Source of the DNA: Antennarius striatus
Taxonomy: Eukaryota > Chordata > Actinopteri > Lophiiformes > Antennariidae
Assembly: GCF_040054535.1 (NCBI RefSeq)
Contig: NC_090797.1
Span: 1,642,001-1,706,000, forward strand
DNA: 64,000 bases
Reading direction: 5' to 3'
Below are positions 28,102 to 38,590 of this stretch, piece by piece; position 1 is the first letter of the stretch, and each line of letters starts with the position of its first letter. The notes beneath the pieces were generated by a model that saw only the letters and a list, made by a program, of their open reading frames with translations, had not been told where the DNA came from and made no database searches. The position numbers and the translations under genes are program-made.

Positions 28102-29266
28102 AAAAAGAAGCTGGTTAGCGTTAGCCTGACAACCAACAACTTCCTGTCTAGTCCCGTCCTCCCGTCGCTGACTTCCTGCCGACATGACGCACCACGCGGT
28201 CCCAACCGTAAATCCTGCTGGCGTTTCGGTTCCGAGGTTCTTGCTGCCAGTGATCTGCAGCTTCCTGGAACCGCGTTCACATCCGATGTGAAACCGGTTC
28301 TAGTAGTGAAACCCGTTTCCGCCCAAACATATATTTGAGATTGAAGGAAAAATCAGTTGTTAACAACTTTTGGTGGGGGTTAGCTTTAGCTTTAGCTGCT
28401 CCCCAATCACCCCCACTTCCAACTGGAACACATAGTGTTTAATTATGGGTGGTGGGACGAGTGTGTGTGTGTGTGTGTGGGGGGGGGGTCACGCCAAAAC
28501 ACACAGAACCAAAGACAACAAGGAGGATTAGGAGTCTAATGATGAACAATGAAGCGACTGTACACGGATGATTGTCCACGGATGAAGTGGGACACCACCC
28601 TAATTGATCATTTTGTGTCCCAATGACAAGTTGGAGGAGTCGTGACCCCCCTCCCAGTGGCCGCCCGGCCCCCTAATGGGTAAAAATAGTTTGTGTGAGT
28701 CCTGAGATTACCGAAGTGAAGGGGGTGTGGAGGTCAGACGACGCCTTTAAGACGTCACTGAAGAAGATGAGAGACAATGAGGTCGGCCGACGCCTGTAGC
28801 AGAGTTTATGTAATAACAACAAAGACAAGGGTCGACCCCCCCCCAAACAATAGGAAAGAAACACCAACAGAAACGGATGAGGGAAGACAGAAACATGTTG
28901 TAAGAGGTGAAAGACCAGAGGCGGGTGTGATGTAATCAGGAGAGGCGCTCTGGAATTATAAATAAAGGTTTAAGAAAATATTTTATACGTTTTACGTTAA
29001 ATATTAGTTTAAATAAGAAGAATGTGATCAAATCATGCAGCCAAAAATGTTTTGTCTGAAGTCACTGGGGTCCAGATACCTATAATAATAAATATTAAAC
29101 AGTATAATATTAACTATTACGCTTGACTGTACAGCTGTTTTATCACCAACATAATACTCTTTACACGCATGTGTTCTCATCTATGTCAACATCTGTTAAA
29201 TAATGAAACATATTTAAACTTTTAAATTGTATTCAAAAAAAGTAAATTGGCATATGTACAGTATGT

Positions 29267-31298
29267 ATGTTACAAAACAGTTCACAAGAAGAACATGCTC
29301 AGTGTTTTACAGACTACATGAACTTCTGTGTGGACACCGTGGCCCCTGTCAGGACAGTCAGGTGTTACCCCAACAACAAACCATGGGTAACCAAGGAAGT
29401 CAAGGCTGTCCTGAACAGGAAGAAGCGGGCGTTCAGGAGCAAGAACGAGGAGGAGATGAGGAAGGCCCAGCAGGAAGTGAGACTCTGTCTAAGGGAGGCC
29501 AAGGAGGCGTACAGGAGGAAGCTGGAGAAGCAGCTGGGGTGCTACCAGGTGCCGAAGGTCTGGAATGGGATGAGAACCATCACCGGACACGGGAAAGGGC
29601 GCAGCACTGTGGAGGGGAATATTGAACGAGCGAATGAACTTAACAGCTTTTTCAATCGGTTCAGCTCCCCCACCACTCCCGGCTCCTCGTCCCAGGCCTC
29701 TCCTGGCCTACAGGCCTCTTCCGGTCCTGCAAACCGCTCCACTTATGCTCCCACCTCCTGTGCTTCCTCTCCTTCTACCCCTGCCACTTCTCCCGAGCCC
29801 ACTCCAAGAGCTGCAAAGCTCAACGGACCCACCTCAACCACTGGACTTCCAACCTCGCCACAACCTCCTGCTCCCACCACGACGGAGACCATCATCACTG
29901 CAGACCTGGTGACAACAACACTGAGGAGGCTCCGACCCTATAAGGCGGCTGGACCAGATAAGGTCTCCCCAAGACTCCTCCTAGCCTAGTGCTTCGGAAC
30001 TAGGGGACCCCCTGCAGCGATTGTTCAACCTCAGTCTGTGGCTGGGGAGGGTCCCGTCACTGTGGAAGACCTCCTGCATCGTCCCTGTACCCAAGAAAGG
30101 ACGCCCTACTGAGCTCCACGACCACCGACCGGTCGCTCTTACCTCCCACGTAATGAAGACCCTGGAGCGACTGGTCCTGGAGCTCATGCGTCCACAGGTG
30201 CAGGGTGCTATGGACCCTCTCCAGTTCGCCTATCAGGCCAAGGTTGGGGTTGACGACGCTGTCTTGTACCTCCTCCACCGTGTGCTCTCCTACCTGGACG
30301 CCGGGGGCTGTGCCGTCAGGGTGCTCTTCTTTGACTTTTCGAGTGCCTTCAACACCATCCAGCCCCAGCTCCTGCAGGATAAACTGACCTCCATGGCTGT
30401 GGACCCCTACCTCGTGAGCTGGATTACGGACTACCTAACGGACAGACCCCAGTACGTCCGTATGGGGGACTGTTTGTCTTCTATGGTGACCAGCAGCACG
30501 GGGGCGCCACAGGGGACCGTTCTCTCCCCCATTCTCTTCACCCTCTACACATCGGCCTTCAAGCACAACTCTGATACATGCCACATACAGAAGTACTCCG
30601 ATGACACTGCGATAGTGGCATGTATCCGGGAGGGTAATGAGGGGGGGTACAGGGCATTGGTGGCTGACTTCGTGGAGTGGTGCCAACAGAACCAGCTCCA
30701 GCTCAACGTCTCCAAGACAAAGGAGATGGTTCTGGATTTCTGGCGGGCACCTCCCTCTCCACAGCCGGTGATCATCAAAGGCAGTGAGGTGGAGGTGGTA
30801 GAAAACTATAAGTACCTGGGACTGCAGCTAGACAGCAGACTGGACTGGTCACTTAACTCAAAGTTAAGGCTATCATGAACAACACCAGCCCCCCCACACA
30901 CACACCACCTTCTCCCAGCAGAGAAGCACCTTCAGCGACAGACTGCTGTCACACAGCACCTCCACAGAGAGGCTGTGGTCCTCCTTCGTGCCCCGTGCCA
31001 TCAGGGGGTACAATGACTCTGTCAGGAGGAGCGGGGGGGAGGGGAGAGGTCAGCACGGGGTTGAATGGATTTAATTTAATTTTATACTGTTTATATTTTA
31101 GTTATAGTTTAGTATATAAGTCCTGTTAGTGCTGCATGTGTCTGTTAGTGTAGTGTATGTCTTGTGGTATGTCCTGTGATGTCAGTGTTTCTTTTTCTCC
31201 TGGTGTTTTTCCAGTATTTATTCGTTATGTAATGCCTGAGCAGTGAATATGTACAATTTCCTCCTGGATTATTAATCTATCTATCGATCTATCTATTA
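29267..31298 (+). mobile_element. L2-type non-LTR retrotransposon (LINE), 5'-truncated and broken
   Basis: The plus strand encodes the region before and across a reverse transcriptase. A basic linker (NNKPWVTKEVKAVLNRKKRA at about 29370, YRRKLEKQLG) is followed by a Ser/Thr/Pro-rich stretch. The polymerase motifs run PSLWKTSCIVPVPKKG, MDPLQFAYQ, LFFDFSSAFNTIQP, TGAPQGTVLSPILFTLYT and the catalytic KYSDDTAIV (about 30590). LNVSKTKEMVLDF and YKYLGLQLD end that block. Two frames are used, with a shift near 29985-30010. An internal deletion near 30865-30930 removes most of the thumb region, after which the usual tail returns (TFSDRLLSHS ... PRAIRGYNDSVR). No endonuclease domain remains. The 3' end carries a short ATCTATCT-type tail at about 31277-31298. 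It is inactive. Rex1/CR1 relatives are the alternative family. Confidence 0.9.
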
Positions 31299-31439
31299 CA
31301 TAACATCTGAAATCAAGGACTAACATTTATCCAATTTGCATGGTTTCATCCATAATAGCCCAAACTGCCTGGATCAATGTAAGCCTCGGTTGCCATGGGT
31401 AACCCCTGTCCTCCACATAAAAGCCATCAAATTGTTCAA

Positions 31440-31485
31440 TTTCCCTGATGGAACCTCCTTCGGGGATCAATAAAGTTCTATTACG
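31440..31485 (+). repeat. Second LINE-type 3' tail
   Basis: The sequence ccttcggggatcaataaagt followed by TCTATT is the kind of 3' end seen on fish L2 elements. It lies about 150 bp beyond the tail of the larger LINE. It may be a separate truncated insertion that landed next to it. Confidence 0.4.
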
Positions 31486-31561
31486 ACTTTAAAGTTCAAA
31501 GAGATGAAAGTCCAGACATCAAAGTTCAAAGACATTAAAGCCTCCTGCAGCATAGTGGACA

Positions 31562-31894
31562 TATAAGAGTGGATTAAAGGACACAGACTAGTCAGTTGTT
31601 ACAAACCTTCACTCGACCTACAACCTACCTACTATCAGGTAAGAACACACATCCATGAGTCATGAATGATAGATGTTAGTTTGTCTTCAGGCTTTAACGT
31701 GCTGAAACAGTTAATCTACATGTACCTACACATTTATGGACTAAGGTTGCAGCACGATGCCAATAAGAGAATATCATTTATCAGATTTCCTCATCATTCA
31801 TCTGCAACCCAGATAAATAATAATAATAGTAATCATGATAAGAAGGGAACGCGTTTCCCTTCTTATCATGATTACCTTCAGATGCTCAAATAAA
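31562..31894 (+). promoter_or_regulatory. Candidate small transcription unit: TATA box, splice donor, hairpin, poly(A) signal
   Basis: ATATAAGAG at 31561-31569 is a good TATA box. About 25-30 bp on, a short stretch ends in CTATCAG followed by the strong donor GTAAGA at 31639. Farther on is a perfect 21-bp inverted repeat (31829-31849 with 31855-31875, loop CGCGT), and 14 bp after it AATAAA at 31889-31894. No coding frame of note lies between. It might be an alternative upstream exon of the CDK inhibitor at 33988, a short non-coding RNA, or an accidental grouping. Confidence 0.3.
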
Positions 31895-32039
31895 GTTTTG
31901 TGGGAGAAAAAAAAGTTAAACTAAAAGGGAAAAAGATTCGAAAGAATCAGAACTTGACTGTTTCTCCCAGATAGGAGAACCTCCGAGGAGTAAAAACTGA
32001 TTGAATTTCCAAGAGTTGAAAAAGTCAGTCAGACGTGAG

Positions 32040-32372
32040 TTGAAAACTTAACATGCGCGTAAAGTTTCCACCGTGAGCTCCTCTCTGGACGCATTTCTGT
32101 TCTGAGAAACGGTTCGAACGGTCACGTTGCAGCTCAACGTGACTGGAGATTGTGGGCAAGGTTCCAAAAACACACCGTGATGCAAGCACCACACGAGAAT
32201 GTGTGTCACATTGGCAGGAGAAGGGAAACGGCCGCCATTACGGAGCTACTTGACCTACTTCTGGAGGGCGCGAATCGAGAAGTGGAGCAGAGGCGCACCG
32301 GAGGGCAACGAGCAGGAGGGAGGAGAACAGGAGCGCACTGACGGAGCAAAGTTTGAGCATTATTTTAACGGG
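32040..32372 (+). promoter_or_regulatory. Probable 5'-UTR exon and promoter area of the CDK inhibitor gene
   Basis: CpG-bearing sequence ends in TTTTAACGG followed by GGTAAGAAA, a good donor (GT at 32373). It precedes the coding exon acceptor (TTTCTGACAG, ending 33977) by about 1.6 kb. The placement suits a non-coding first exon. No protein is encoded. The start of transcription cannot be fixed. Confidence 0.35.
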
Positions 32373-33987
32373 GTAAGAAACTGTTTGCTAACATTTTAAA
32401 ACTTTAAAAAACACAATTAAAAGTTTTTATTATTATTATTTTCTCTTCATCTTTTGCATTTCTGTAAATCTTTGTTTTTTGCGCGCTGCTGCAGCAGCGC
32501 GCCTGCGGCTCCTGTTGCGTTCACACTTTGCGATAAGGATGTTTACAAGCGCAACGACTGTTTTGATGGGGTGTCCCACGTGATCAACCCCCCCCCCCAC
32601 TACTCTCTCCGCGCCTCCACCCCTCCCCTCACGACTCCTGAGCCCTTACACAAACAGGTCGTAGATAAAAACGGGACAGTACCGACCGCGGAACCGTTAA
32701 GATCGACGGAGCTGCGCGTAATTTTGCGCTCGGAGCGGATTTTACAGGAACTTTTTTTTTTTTTTGCCGTCTTGACGCTGATGGTAAGACGCAGATGTTT
32801 GTGTTGTTGCGTGATCCGGGTTGATAAGTTTCTCCTCACGCCTGTCGGTTTGATTTGAGGAAGAATCGACGTGTTTATTAGTCGATAGAACTTATTAAAA
32901 CACTTTTAGGTGTAAATATTTAATGTAAAAGCTGGGTTTCTATCGTTTCTGTTCCAAACGTGGGTGCGTAATTCTCGTGAAGTGTTTTGACAACACGCTG
33001 GTTGTTTGCGTCGCATCTCATTGACCCACATTCGCTCGGAATCCGACTGCGTCACGACGCTTTTATTCGATCTTAACTCCCTTTTTACGCAGCTTCCAAA
33101 GTGAAATCTGCGCTGCTGTTTGCTTTGATGTGTTGCGGGTGCGCAGATGATTGTTGCGTTGTTTTTGTTTGGGCAGTTTGAGTGACGTGCGGAGTGTTTT
33201 CCTCCGTGTTTTTTTCCTCCTCGGGGCCGCAGTGGAAATGTGATCCACGCACCGCGCCCACTCGCTCCTCTCGACGCAAACAACTTTCACTCCTGCTGGT
33301 GAGCAGAAGGAACTTTTGTTGGACTTGTGGAATGTTTCAGTTCTGACGCAGCTTTTCCGACCGGAATCTGCGTAAAATCAGCTTCACTTTTCATTGTTTT
33401 TCATTTAAAAAATACTTTTTTCCACGTATAAAGAAAATTTTATTTAATTTCTTTTTCCCCATTTTTTTTGGTGAGAGAAAATCAATTATCCTTTTATTTT
33501 TGATGGAACAAATTTTAAATATCACATTTTTAAATAAACCCAACTAGATGCTTTATTGCGGGGCTGGGGCCGGATTAACCCTTTCAAGCTGATTCAGTCG
33601 TTTTTTCCCCGATGAATCGGAGCAGCTGGGGAACATGGGAAACTCCTCTCCTTCTCTTCCCGACCCCCTGACCTCCCACGTTGACCCTTGACCTGCAGAC
33701 ACCGCAGCAGGTGGACGTCTGCCCCGCCCGACGGCGGCAGCTGTGGGTTTATTTGGTGTTTGTTTCGGGTACCTGTTGCTCTAATGACCCGGTAGATACG
33801 GGCGGGCACACGTGTGATCGCTCAAATAAAAGTTAGAAAGCGCCCCGGGAGGGCAGAAGTCGCTGGAGGGGGGGCTTTTAGGCACTTAATAGAAATACAA
33901 TCCACATCACGCCTCATTGAGGCTCTGCAGTCCGATGCTCGACCTCTGACCTTTCTCTTCTCTGTGCTTTCTGACAGGGAAGTGACC

Positions 33988-35026
33988 ATGGTTTCCCCAT
34001 CAACTTCAGTAGAATCAACGATGGAGGCGACGCCCTCACACCTGGGGGGCATCGAGGCCTTGACGTTTAAGGCGGGGCCGGTGCGGCGGAACCTCTTCGG
34101 GCCCGTCGACCACCAGCAGCTGCAGCAGGACTTCCAGCGGCTGCTCTGCATGAGCGTGGAGGTGGCCAACAAGCGCTGGAACTTCAACTTCCAGAGCGAA
34201 ACGCCAGGAGGCGGGTCCAACATCGAGTGGGAGGAGCTTAGCTGCCGCGATGTCCCCGCCTTCTACCGCAGCTGCACGGTCGGGTCGCCTCGGACGGACA
34301 GGAGATGGATGTCGTCTTCGTCGGGCGAGGGATCCCCAGCGGCCAGCAGCTCGTCGGGGTCCGGGGACGAGTACCTGGAGGTGACCGCTAGGGGGTGCTA
34401 CCGAGTCAAACGGCAAGGGAAACGCAAGCAGTCTGCCATCACAGGTGAGCACAATACGGATAATTCTATATATATGGAAATATAAATAGAATTAAAAACA
34501 TAATTATTTAATTACTTGTAATTAAATATAAATTACAATAAATTATAATTATCATAAATAATAATTTAGAATAAGTAATATAATTATTTATAAGACATAA
34601 TTTATTATAAATAATATATTATTATTACATAAAGTAGTATTTATGTTCCAATGTTCACATCTGTTCTGTATCATGTGCTTTCAATTGCCTGTTGGGGACT
34701 AATAAAGTTTTTTGAATTTGGGCTCATTTGATGCCAATGTTAGCATCATGTTAGCCTAGCTTCGGATTAAGTTTCAAGCACATACCCAAATTTCAAACGC
34801 TGGAAAGCAAAATGTTGGTTGGGTGTGGCTGCAGCATGTTCCCTTTATGCTAAGCTAAACTAAGCTAACTTGTAATAACTTCATGCAAAATTCTCAAAAA
34901 ACAAAACAAACTGCATCCACTAGCCGCCTAGCATAAACTAAATGCTAAATTTTCTTTTTTCCTCCAGATTTCTTCAAGGTGAAGAAGAGAAAGCTCCTCC
35001 ATTACAAAGCATCTTCCCGACAGTAG
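33988..35026 (+). CDS. p21-type cyclin-dependent kinase inhibitor (cdkn1a/cdkn1d class)
   Basis: Two coding exons, 33988-34444 and 34968-35026, give 171 residues. The ATG has an excellent context (gaccATGg) and lies 11 bp after an acceptor. The KIP domain spans about residues 30-95: the cyclin-binding RxL site RRNLFGPVD, then QQLQQDFQRLL, KRWNFNFQSETP, IEWEEL and VPAFYRSC, whose Phe-Tyr would enter the CDK ATP pocket. After a Ser/Gly-rich linker come basic clusters (KRQGKRK) and, across the splice junction, QSAITDFFKVKKRK. This is a consensus PCNA-binding PIP box (Q-x-x-I-x-x-F-F) that also meets the CRL4-Cdt2 degron rule (Thr-Asp, and a Lys at +4). p27 and p57 lack this, so the protein is p21-like. 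I cannot decide between cdkn1a and the fish paralog cdkn1d. It should arrest cells by blocking cyclin-CDK and PCNA in the nucleus. Confidence 0.9.
34681..34720 (+). repeat. LINE-type 3' tail in the CDK inhibitor intron
   Basis: gggactaataaagttttttg followed by AATTTG matches the isolated tail at 5222-5275 almost word for word. It is probably an independent, extremely truncated insertion of the same non-LTR family inside the single coding intron. Confidence 0.45.
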
Positions 35027-36456
35027 AGAAGCGTCGGAAGTTCCACGAACGCGTCGCCTCACGGAGGAAGACGTCCGATTGGTTGTAAATATGTAGCAGT
35101 TTGTAAATCAGTCCACCAGCTCAAGAAGCACGGGCTAAAAAAAACTCAGACAACGCGTACCTTTGATTCTCAGCACAAGGAAGCTACCTTCATCCCACGT
35201 CAGACCCCAGAAATGCTCTATGTCGACGATGTTCAAATGTTCTTTATGTTCTAGATACTGTTTGCTTCAGCCGACTCTACTGTGAAATGAATCTGAATGC
35301 ACTCTTAATAGAAAGCATTAAGAGGCCCATAGTGTTTGACCCCAGCCCCAGACGCGACTATTTCTGGCCTCAAATGTGCGATTGTACGTTAGAGTAATAA
35401 TAATACGTGAAATGTGAGCATCTGTAATTTTTTTTCGATGCTTTTTGGTAAAAAAAACAACAAATTTGGGGTTGACTTGAGTTAGACTCGACAAGTCGCT
35501 CCTGTTTCCTCCACCGTTGCCAAAAATAGTCGCCATGAGTATTTTAAACATTTAAACATACTATATTTCATTTTTTGCTTTTGTATTAATTTGTATGATT
35601 TGCTGTAAAAATCTATTTCTTTCGGCGACAGAGAATAAGTTATTCTGATGCTGTTGTTTGCCATAATTTAGGATTTCCACCGTTTTCTTTAATGCTGTTT
35701 CCACGTTGTGGGTTTTAAACGTGCCTTTTTCATTCATGAAGGGAAAGAAGTTTTTTTTTTAATCACTGTTCTGCAGCCCAGAGGGTTAAAAACACTCGGT
35801 TCTGCTTTTGAGAATTTAAAAAAAAAAAAAAAAGTATATTTAAATGAAGAGCTGAGCAGCTTTGCATTCCTGTCGCCGTGCTGTTCCTTAAGCTAGCATA
35901 GCATTGTAAGTACATACGGATATTTTTGCGCACATGTTTTTAAAAAATTTTTTCCAAAATTTTTTCAGCCGGTTGTGAACATGTTTGGTGTGAACACGCC
36001 CGTATAAAGTCGTGGCAGCTGAGGTAGTTGAACCAAAAATCCGATCGCTTTCGCCGGTCGCTAGCTGAACGATTGATTATCGATCATATCCCGATTTTCA
36101 AACACTCTACTTGTGCCCCCCCCCCCCCCTTACCGACAGTCATTCCGGTTTGTAGGATAAAAAGCCATGAGCTGGACTGATCCACTCTCAACTACCTCAT
36201 CAACGCCATTCAGTAAATTAGCTCAGGTCGTTAGCATCGGCGGGCTAACGAAGCGGCAGAAACAGGGCGGGTCAAGGTTCAGCCGACTGAAGGAGCCCCC
36301 TCTTTCATGAACCGACCCCCCCCCCCCCGGTTCGTGAAGAACCGGCGTGAAAGCGTCTCGTAATCGTGTCGTTTTTCCAGGCGATATTTCACACACCTAA
36401 AAATCGCAAACGGGCCTCTTTAGATCGGCTTCACTTCGTCAGGACGGTGTCTGTCT

Positions 36457-36494
<38 letters not shown>

Positions 36495-38590
36495 ATCCAT
36501 CTACTCAGTGCATTTAAAAGCAAACTTTAAAGTCTATTAACTTATTTTTGAGTGTGTGTTGTTTGTCAAACAGGGATGTAATTTTGAATTCCCTATTTTT
36601 TTTGGCTATAACTGTTATTTCTGAAGCTATTTTATCTTTGCACTACTTTAAACATTGTTGACAAGAGAACTCGTTTTTATAGTTATTGTAATAAAGGATT
36701 ATACAAAAACTCCTGGAGAAACTGAGGCAAATTAAGAATGATTTGTTTTTCCTCCAATCAGACGATAAACGTTTTTCTATTGGTTCTTCAAGTCTGTTTG
36801 AGGGAATTAAAGGAAAATAAATACAAATTTATCCGTCTCACTGGCCCCCCACCCAGCAAATTTAGGTTACCTGATTCTCCTGTTGCAGCTATATCAACAT
36901 TTTCTTTTTACATTTGCATATGCATGAATGTATGATAATCTCTGTACACCATTCTAATGACTGTATTGTAATTGAATAGTTTCTGACTCGTCGCAGCGTT
37001 TAAGAAGTGTTAATGTACGGGATCAGAATTTTATTTGTTTTGAAAATGTTTGTATAGAAATATATTTCTGGGGTGTTGGTGCACTGTTGATTTTATAGTG
37101 TGTTCAGAAGTATTAAAATGTAATGAGATTGATATAAACACCAAACTCTGGGCTCAAGTTTGTCTTTAAACGTATGAAATGTGTGCTACATTTAACTACA
37201 CATATATAAACATTCTACACTTAGCGACATATTTAATAATATACTATTAAATATAAGATTTAATCATAGGCCCCATTTAGCTCCATATTAGCTAAATTGC
37301 GATATAAATCTAATCATTAATAAATTTAACCATATGCTACACTTAACTACACATTTACAAACAGCTACACTTAATATTTTAGTAATTTTTTTTATTTAAT
37401 TCAGTAATTCAATAGTTAACAATTATTTATCATAGGCTACATTTAACTAAACACTTAACAATTTTAATTAGCTTCCTACTTAATCCTAGGCTACAATTTT
37501 CCTCTTTTATCTCGACCAATTTGTATAAATTATTCAGTCCACATTTCACCATTTGCATAATGGAATTTCTGCATTTATTTAAAATGAAAATTTGCATTTA
37601 CATGACTTAAAACATTTTTTTAAATAAAAGGAACAAGCAAAGAAACACCATAGAAAGAGTTAAACATTCCATACATTTATCACATCATAGATCACAGTTT
37701 GCGTTGCGAGTTTAAAAAGACACCCGAGGTTTGAGGACTTAATTCGCTCCGATACGCCTCGAACACCCCCGTTAGAGGTGAACGTTCTGTCGACACGTCT
37801 ACACCTGGAAAATAGTGTTTGACAACATTTTCGTGGAAATAAGTGCAGCACAGATTCAAACGTGTCGCCAAAACGTTCCTCTGATGCCGCGTCAGCATGT
37901 TCTTTACATTTCAATGGGTTTGATGTGCAAACACGACGTGGTGGGATTTGGCCCGATTTGAGACGTAAACATTCCAGCGAGGAAATTAAAATAAAAAAGG
38001 AACATCGAGCAACAATAGTGTCAGTAGCCGAGGCGGAGGCATGCACACAATCAAGACGACCTCGTGTCGAAGCGTTACAGTACAGTTTGTGGCCATGATT
38101 GCCCCGAATGAGAAAAAAAAGGTGAAAGTCTCCAAAAAACCCAGCAGAGATTTGATTGGTTGATTTAAATTATAAGGCTTTATAATAAGAACTAAAAGTG
38201 CAGGATTCATTTTGTCAACTGGACAAAAATAAAACACAATAAATATCAAAAATCGATCTAAAGATCGCCAGGATAAAAGGCCCCCCCCCCCGCAAAAAAA
38301 ATTAAGAGAATTGTACATTTTATAGAGATTTACATTCATTTAAATCCTAAATCCTAAAATATATACATGAGTTCATCCAGGTCCCTTAAAACGCCTTTTT
38401 TTTCCCATCAGGCACTTCAGCTCGACCCGCTAACACCTCGTACGAACAGGCAGACGCTCTGCCCGTTCACCAGGTTGTCGATAAAGTTTAACCGGTGGGT
38501 TTGAAACGTCATTCACCCCCGCCCCCTCGACTCACCTCTACAGGTGAGGGTTGAGGGTTTTATTTTGACGGGTTTTTGCGGGACGCCGCC
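35027..38590. other. Long 3' UTR of the CDK inhibitor, then spacer
   Basis: p21-type genes often have long 3' UTRs. Possible ends here are AATAAA at 36690-36695, or the AT-rich area near 37110-37140. The stretch includes an A-run at 35819-35833, C-runs at 36116-36129 and 36317-36328, and a (GT)n run at 36461-36493. From about 37140 the DNA is AT-rich and featureless. A minus-strand AATAAA (tttatt at 38558-38563) belongs to slc37a3. Confidence 0.4.
36461..36493. repeat. (GT)n microsatellite
   Basis: About 16 GT units, probably inside the 3' UTR of the CDK inhibitor gene. Confidence 0.9.

Larger units (their letters stand above)
22861..29226. other. Repeat-rich spacer
   Basis: Six kilobases without a supported exon. 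The stretch holds (TG)n at 22945-22974, (AG)n at 23105-23192, (TG)n at 23364-23441, a (TTGA)n run near 23677-23700, (CA)n at 28021-28099, many homopolymer C/G runs, and a palindromic element at 26175-26591. AT-rich DNA fills 24100-24900. Open frames here are mainly read-through of the dinucleotide runs. Confidence 0.45.

Noticed and set aside
28020-28280. Frames made of Cys-Val or His-Thr repeats across the dinucleotide tracts
   Set aside because: Pure read-through of (CA)n and (TG)n microsatellites.
29267-31298. Reading the reverse transcriptase as part of a retrovirus or LTR element
   Set aside because: The motif set (FFDFSSAFNTI, TGAPQGTVLSP, a C-terminal FVPRAIRGYN-type tail and a short tandem 3' tail) is that of a non-LTR LINE. 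No LTR, gag, protease or integrase is present.
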